Source: Clostridia bacterium
GTDB lineage: Bacteria; Bacillota; Clostridia; Oscillospirales; CAG-272
DNA: 64,000 nucleotides
Direction of reading: 5' to 3'
Assembly (NCBI GenBank): GCA_017464805.1
Contig: JAFTYE010000008.1
Span: forward strand, 1-64,000
Below the pieces are notes generated by a model that did not search any database, had not been told where the DNA came from, and was given only the letters and a program-made list of their open reading frames with translations. Below are positions 61,283 through 64,000 of this stretch, piece after piece. The first letter of the stretch is position 1. Each line of letters starts with the position of its first letter. Both the position numbers and the translations under genes were made by a program.

Positions 61283-61990
61283 TTAGGGAACAAGCAACGC
61301 CTCGCGGTTGGTCGCATAAAGGATATCGTCCTTGCCGCTCATCATTTTGAGAAATTCCTCGAAACGGCCCCAGGTATCGTGAATATCAAACTCATAGGAG
61401 TGACCCCAGACGTAAAAGACCTTTCGCTCCTCGGTGGAAAGCGACAAAAATTCCTCGCCCAGCGAAAAGAGCTTATCCCATTCTCCGTTATGGTAGACGG
61501 AGGGCTTGAATTCGTACAGGTTTTCCTGCGGGTCGAAGCTATGCGAGGAGATGATGGTGCGGCAGTAACGGATGCCCGTTTTTTCGCGGATGAGGCTCGA
61601 CACGCGGCCGTCGTAATTTTCACCGCCGCAGGGATAGGCAAAGCCGACCACCTCGTAGCCGCAAAGTTCGGAAAGCTTCTTTCGATCCTGTTCCACCTGA
61701 CGGATGACCTCTTCATCGGGCAGGGTGGGCAGGCGCGGATGCGTGAGGGTATGCGCCGCGACCTCGTGACCCGCGTAGACGGAACGAACATCCCCGGGCT
61801 CGATCTTGTCGTGTGCGATTTGCTTGCCGTCGATTGTCAGCGAGTGCGGCTTGCCGAGCAGCTCCGAGTTGAGGTTAAAGGTAGCCTTCATGCCGTAACG
61901 GTCGAAAAGCTCAATCAGACGCTTGTCCTGTAACACGCCGTCATCGTAGCTGAAGGTGAGAATTTTATTCGGTTTTTTGGTGTCGTTCAT
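61283..61990 (-). CDS. Polysaccharide deacetylase family protein (NodB/CE4-like)
   Basis: A 235-residue CE4-fold protein without signal peptide. TFSYDDG (12-18) supplies the catalytic Asp pair and AAHTLTHP near 78-85 the zinc His pair; FAYPCGG near 117 fits motif 3. Substrates of intracellular members are often small N-acetylated sugars. It precedes the YitT gene by 30 bases and follows the SASA esterase by 15. Confidence 0.85.
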   Translation of the reverse strand: MNDTKKPNKILTFSYDDGVLQDKRLIELFDRYGMKATFNLNSELLGKPHSLTIDGKQIAHDKIEPGDVRSVYAGHEVAAHTLTHPRLPTLPDEEVIRQVEQDRKKLSELCGYEVVGFAYPCGGENYDGRVSSLIREKTGIRYCRTIISSHSFDPQENLYEFKPSVYHNGEWDKLFSLGEEFLSLSTEERKVFYVWGHSYEFDIHDTWGRFEEFLKMMSGKDDILYATNREALLVP

Positions 61991-62005
61991 CCTGCTTCTC
62001 CTTTA

Positions 62006-62767
62006 TCACAGCATTTCCATTGCGGAGCGCTTCGTGTCCTCTTCAACAAGTGCCTCGACGGTGTTCTTCTCCACCCTCTCCAGCTTTCGGAACTCGGCAT
62101 AATAGCGCAGGCCGAATTCCATCAGCGAGGCGTGGTTGAAGTGCAGGTTGTCGGGGTTGGGGGTCAGCCCCTCGGCCGAGGCAAAGCCGACGCGGTCGTG
62201 GCTCTCGGCGTAGCGGATCAGCTCCGCATTGATGCGGGAATACCACTCTCCGAGGTCGGGGGCGGGGTATTTCACCAGATAATCGCCGAGGCCGCCGACA
62301 ACGAGCGGCACATCCTCTGCGCCCAGCTCGCGGCGCAGAGCCTTCATGATCGCCGTAATCTTATCGAAATAGGCAGCACAACAAGCCTCGTTGCAGTCCC
62401 CTTCTCCCTGATGCCAAAGGATCGCCACAAGCCGTGAGATTCGCATGGCAAGACGCGTACAGGTGACGGCGTTGTCGAAAAGCAACCCACCCTCTTCCCA
62501 TTGTGAGAGCGATGTGCCGCCGTCCGCGCAGGGGATGACACCGACCGTCACGTCGGGGTGGTCGAGGTAGTAAGCCTTTGCAAAGCTCTCGGCAAGACAG
62601 GTACCCGAAAAGGCTCTGTCCGGATTGACAGGACGGAACATGACCTGCCAGCGGCCATTACGCAGAGCGTACAGCTTTTCACCGCAGGTGTCCAACGGTT
62701 CCGCATCCGCGATAAAGCCGCGACCTGCCATGTTGGATTGTCCGATGATCAAAATAGAGTGTGTCAT
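62006..62767 (-). CDS. SASA/sialate O-acetylesterase-like SGNH hydrolase
   Basis: A 253-residue SGNH hydrolase. Block I is ILIIGQSNMAG with Ser near 11, ILWHQGEGD near 118 is the SASA-specific block, and D-N-L-H-F-N near 205 holds the catalytic Asp/His. It probably removes O-acetyl groups from sialic acid or plant polysaccharides; no signal peptide is present. The third of three ATGs (62767) is best spaced from AAGGAG. The next gene downstream is the CE4-like deacetylase, so the pair may deacetylate the same sugars (inference). Confidence 0.85.
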   Translation of the reverse strand: MTHSILIIGQSNMAGRGFIADAEPLDTCGEKLYALRNGRWQVMFRPVNPDRAFSGTCLAESFAKAYYLDHPDVTVGVIPCADGGTSLSQWEEGGLLFDNAVTCTRLAMRISRLVAILWHQGEGDCNEACCAAYFDKITAIMKALRRELGAEDVPLVVGGLGDYLVKYPAPDLGEWYSRINAELIRYAESHDRVGFASAEGLTPNPDNLHFNHASLMEFGLRYYAEFRKLERVEKNTVEALVEEDTKRSAMEML

Positions 62768-62941
62768 CATCATTCTCCTTTTTCTTCACAAAGCCGCTTT
62801 GCGGCGTATACATAAAACAGCACGGTATCCTTTTTCTTTGATATGTTGGCCATTGCTGCTGTGAAACGAACTTTTGAGTTTTGCTCGAAAGTAATATTGT
62901 CCCTGCGCAAAATCGAAGCATTTTTTGATTTCGAACGCTCC

Positions 62942-63077
62942 GTAGGGGGCGACGTCCTCAACGCCCCGTTGCAGAATGCACAAATCGGTTACACGGCTGT
63001 TTTCGCTCGTGCAAAATTTCTTTTTTTACAGGCAAAAATTCTCTTGTTCTCGGGGCGCCGAGGACGTCGCCCCCTAC
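62942..63077. repeat. 136-bp element bounded by 26-bp inverted repeats
   Basis: Arms at 62942-62967 and 63052-63077 are complementary at 24 of 26 positions (start GTAGGGGGCGACGTCCTC). The 84-base interior is AT-rich and non-coding. It resembles a miniature inverted-repeat element or large hairpin. The stretch 62768-63146 holds no gene that I can support. Confidence 0.75.
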
Positions 63078-63146
63078 AAGATTAGATTTCTTTTGTCAGA
63101 CAAACCACACTCTCGACGTGGGTCATAAGGTCAAAAGGTCTCACTT

Positions 63147-63428
63147 TCAAAAAAACCCTTCGCTCCAATCATCCCAATTTGGATTTTTTGATTCCACAAG
63201 CCAATTCTTTTTGGAGCGTACCCAACGCTTTAACTGTTTTTCCCGCGCTATTGCATCGTTAACCTCGGAATATTCCTCAAAGTAGACGAGCTTGTGAACG
63301 TGATACTTTTTTGTAAAGCCTTCTATTTGCTCATTTTTGTGTTCGTATAATCGTCTGCGCAAATCGTTCGTTACGCCGATATACATTACCGTATCGGTTT
63401 TGTTGGTAAGTATGTAAACGTAATACAT
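63147..63428 (-). CDS. GIY-YIG endonuclease domain protein (UPF0213-like)
   Basis: A 93-residue single GIY-YIG domain: YVYILTN at the start, the M-Y-I-G-V-T-N-D-L-R-R-R-L-Y-E-H block near 15-30 with the catalytic Arg, a K-L-V-Y-F-E-E-Y block with Glu near 57 and the R-E-K-Q-L-K-R-W end motif. Length suits the stand-alone YhbQ/UPF0213 group, whose role is unclear. The ATG at 63428 follows AAGGAGATTA. Its 5' end adjoins a repeat fragment and a cluster of hairpin repeats; a 136-bp inverted-repeat element lies 70 bases beyond its stop. Confidence 0.92.
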   Translation of the reverse strand: MYYVYILTNKTDTVMYIGVTNDLRRRLYEHKNEQIEGFTKKYHVHKLVYFEEYSEVNDAIAREKQLKRWVRSKKNWLVESKNPNWDDWSEGFF

Positions 63429-63435
63429 TAATCTC

Positions 63436-63735
63436 CTTTTCGCCCGAGATCCTGCTTTCGCGTTGCTCGGCACTTTTTCGTCCGTGTCATCCTGAGCGTA
63501 GTCGAAATCCGAGCATCGCGAGGATCAAACGGTGCGTAGCATCGTTTGGGATCTCGGACGAAAAAGATAGATTCCTACCGCCCGAGATCCTGCTCGGTTA
63601 CACCTCGCACTGCTTCGCAGTTCGACTCGCTTCGCTCGCTCAGGATGACACACGGGCGAGGCTGTGTTTAGTGTCATCCTGAGCGGAGGGCGTAGCCCGT
63701 AGCCGAACCCGTAGGGCGATGCGAAGCATCGGGAT
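63436..63735. repeat. Cluster of GTGTCATCCTGAGC hairpin repeats
   Basis: Three full cores at 63484-63497 (+), 63638-63651 (-) and 63671-63684 (+), plus two CGCCCGAGATCCTGCT tails (63441-63456 and about 63580-63595). The first copy has 12-base complementary arms at 63473-63484 and 63555-63566; the inverted copy has CGCCCG/CGGGCG arms. The stretch 63429-63743 contains only these elements. The first tail ends about 12 bases from the GIY-YIG start codon. Confidence 0.82.
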
Positions 63736-63743
63736 CTACCTCG

Positions 63744-63983
63744 TTAATGGAATGAAACCTCGACTATATCCTCCAATTCTTGCAGGGATTTTCCGTCAAA
63801 GAATTTGTCATGGATAAGCTCGTCAACATTGGTATATTTTTTGCTTTTATTCCCACACCAACTTTCAAAAGATGGTATGGAATTGTGGACTTCTACTTCC
63901 ACGCCACACGGTAGGCCGTTAAAAGTAAAATGTATATCCCAAAATTCGACGAGCAAAGCTTCTCTTAAATCTATACTGCTCAT
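63744..63983 (-). CDS. Small acidic protein of unknown function
   Basis: A 79-residue polypeptide, rich in Asp/Glu and aromatic residues, with no membrane segment. A weak AAAGG lies about 11 bases before the ATG. The gene is close to the window edge and may be preceded by a partner outside it. I recognise no family; single-domain acidic proteins of this size include toxin immunity proteins, but nothing here supports that directly. Codon use looks more AT-rich than most neighbours. Confidence 0.55.
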   Translation of the reverse strand: MSSIDLREALLVEFWDIHFTFNGLPCGVEVEVHNSIPSFESWCGNKSKKYTNVDELIHDKFFDGKSLQELEDIVEVSFH

Positions 63984-64000
63984 AACAGAGGTACCTTTAA

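Noticed and set aside
63429-63743. CRISPR array
   Set aside because: The repeats are few, of mixed orientation, with unequal spacing and internal palindromes; there are no regular spacers and no cas genes.

Overview
The window looks like chromosomal DNA of an uncultured anaerobic Clostridia-type Firmicute (Oscillospirales or Christensenellales-like, probably from a gut; the order is inference). The gene set points that way: SpoVG, a membrane-anchored FtsK/SpoIIIE translocase, a MarR-DegV(FakB)-FakA operon, the ACT/PFL (UPF0210) pair, single-chain glycyl-tRNA synthetase, MtaB, RlmA, CcdA/TlpA, a 4Fe-4S protein and ferritin. Promoters are mostly clean sigma-A type (TTGACA-N17-TATAAT) and most genes have AGGAGG-type ribosome binding sites. 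GC looks moderate to high by eye (not counted). I saw no rRNA, tRNA or CRISPR array.

Layout. 1-7560 is an accessory region: the start of a large serine recombinase running off the left edge, then a type I restriction-modification operon read leftward (hsdM-hsdS-DUF2806 gene-hsdR) with its own strong promoter. 7584-18998 is a redox and regulation block: nitroreductase, two different Crp/Fnr regulators with two different operators, a 4Fe-4S protein, ferritin, CcdA/TlpA, thioredoxin, the MarR-FakB-FakA operon, an MBL-fold hydrolase and a relic of an M81 (MlrC-type) gene. 19425-32834 is mostly housekeeping: rplM-rpsI, trmB-dCMP deaminase, a Gfo/Idh oxidoreductase, htrA with a two-component system, ruvX, rlmA, queA, dapA, cysS and a split TSUP permease. 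33008-39169 is a plus-strand run headed by ftsK. 39210-46133 holds an amidase, a TtcA-like enzyme, an XRE regulator and a murC-cca-esterase-CPBP run. 46277-49778 holds spoVG, a GT4-CsaB fusion and an SDR. 49840-54753 is a leftward run mtaB-glyS-nudix-ACT-PFL. 54972-58211 is upp-rluA-lnt. 58247-62767 holds lipid, membrane and envelope genes. 62768-64000 is repeat-rich, with a GIY-YIG nuclease and a small unknown gene.

How the parts work together. The clearest regulatory logic is local. One Fnr-like protein (8897-9568) probably represses itself and activates the divergent 4Fe-4S gene through a GTTGT-N4-ACAAC box centred at -41.5; the same box lies on the start site of the MarR-FakB-FakA promoter. 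A second Crp-like protein (13515-14192) has the Arg-Glu-x3-Arg recognition signature for GTGA half-sites, and a TGTGA-N5-TCACA box sits at -41 of both ferritin (probably with ccdA-tlpA) and trxA, on either side of the regulator gene. A second theme is a family of hairpin repeats with core GTGTCATCCTGAGC whose flanking arms differ between copies but stay complementary; a cluster of them abuts the GIY-YIG nuclease gene. All predictions come from reading the sequence; no searches were run.
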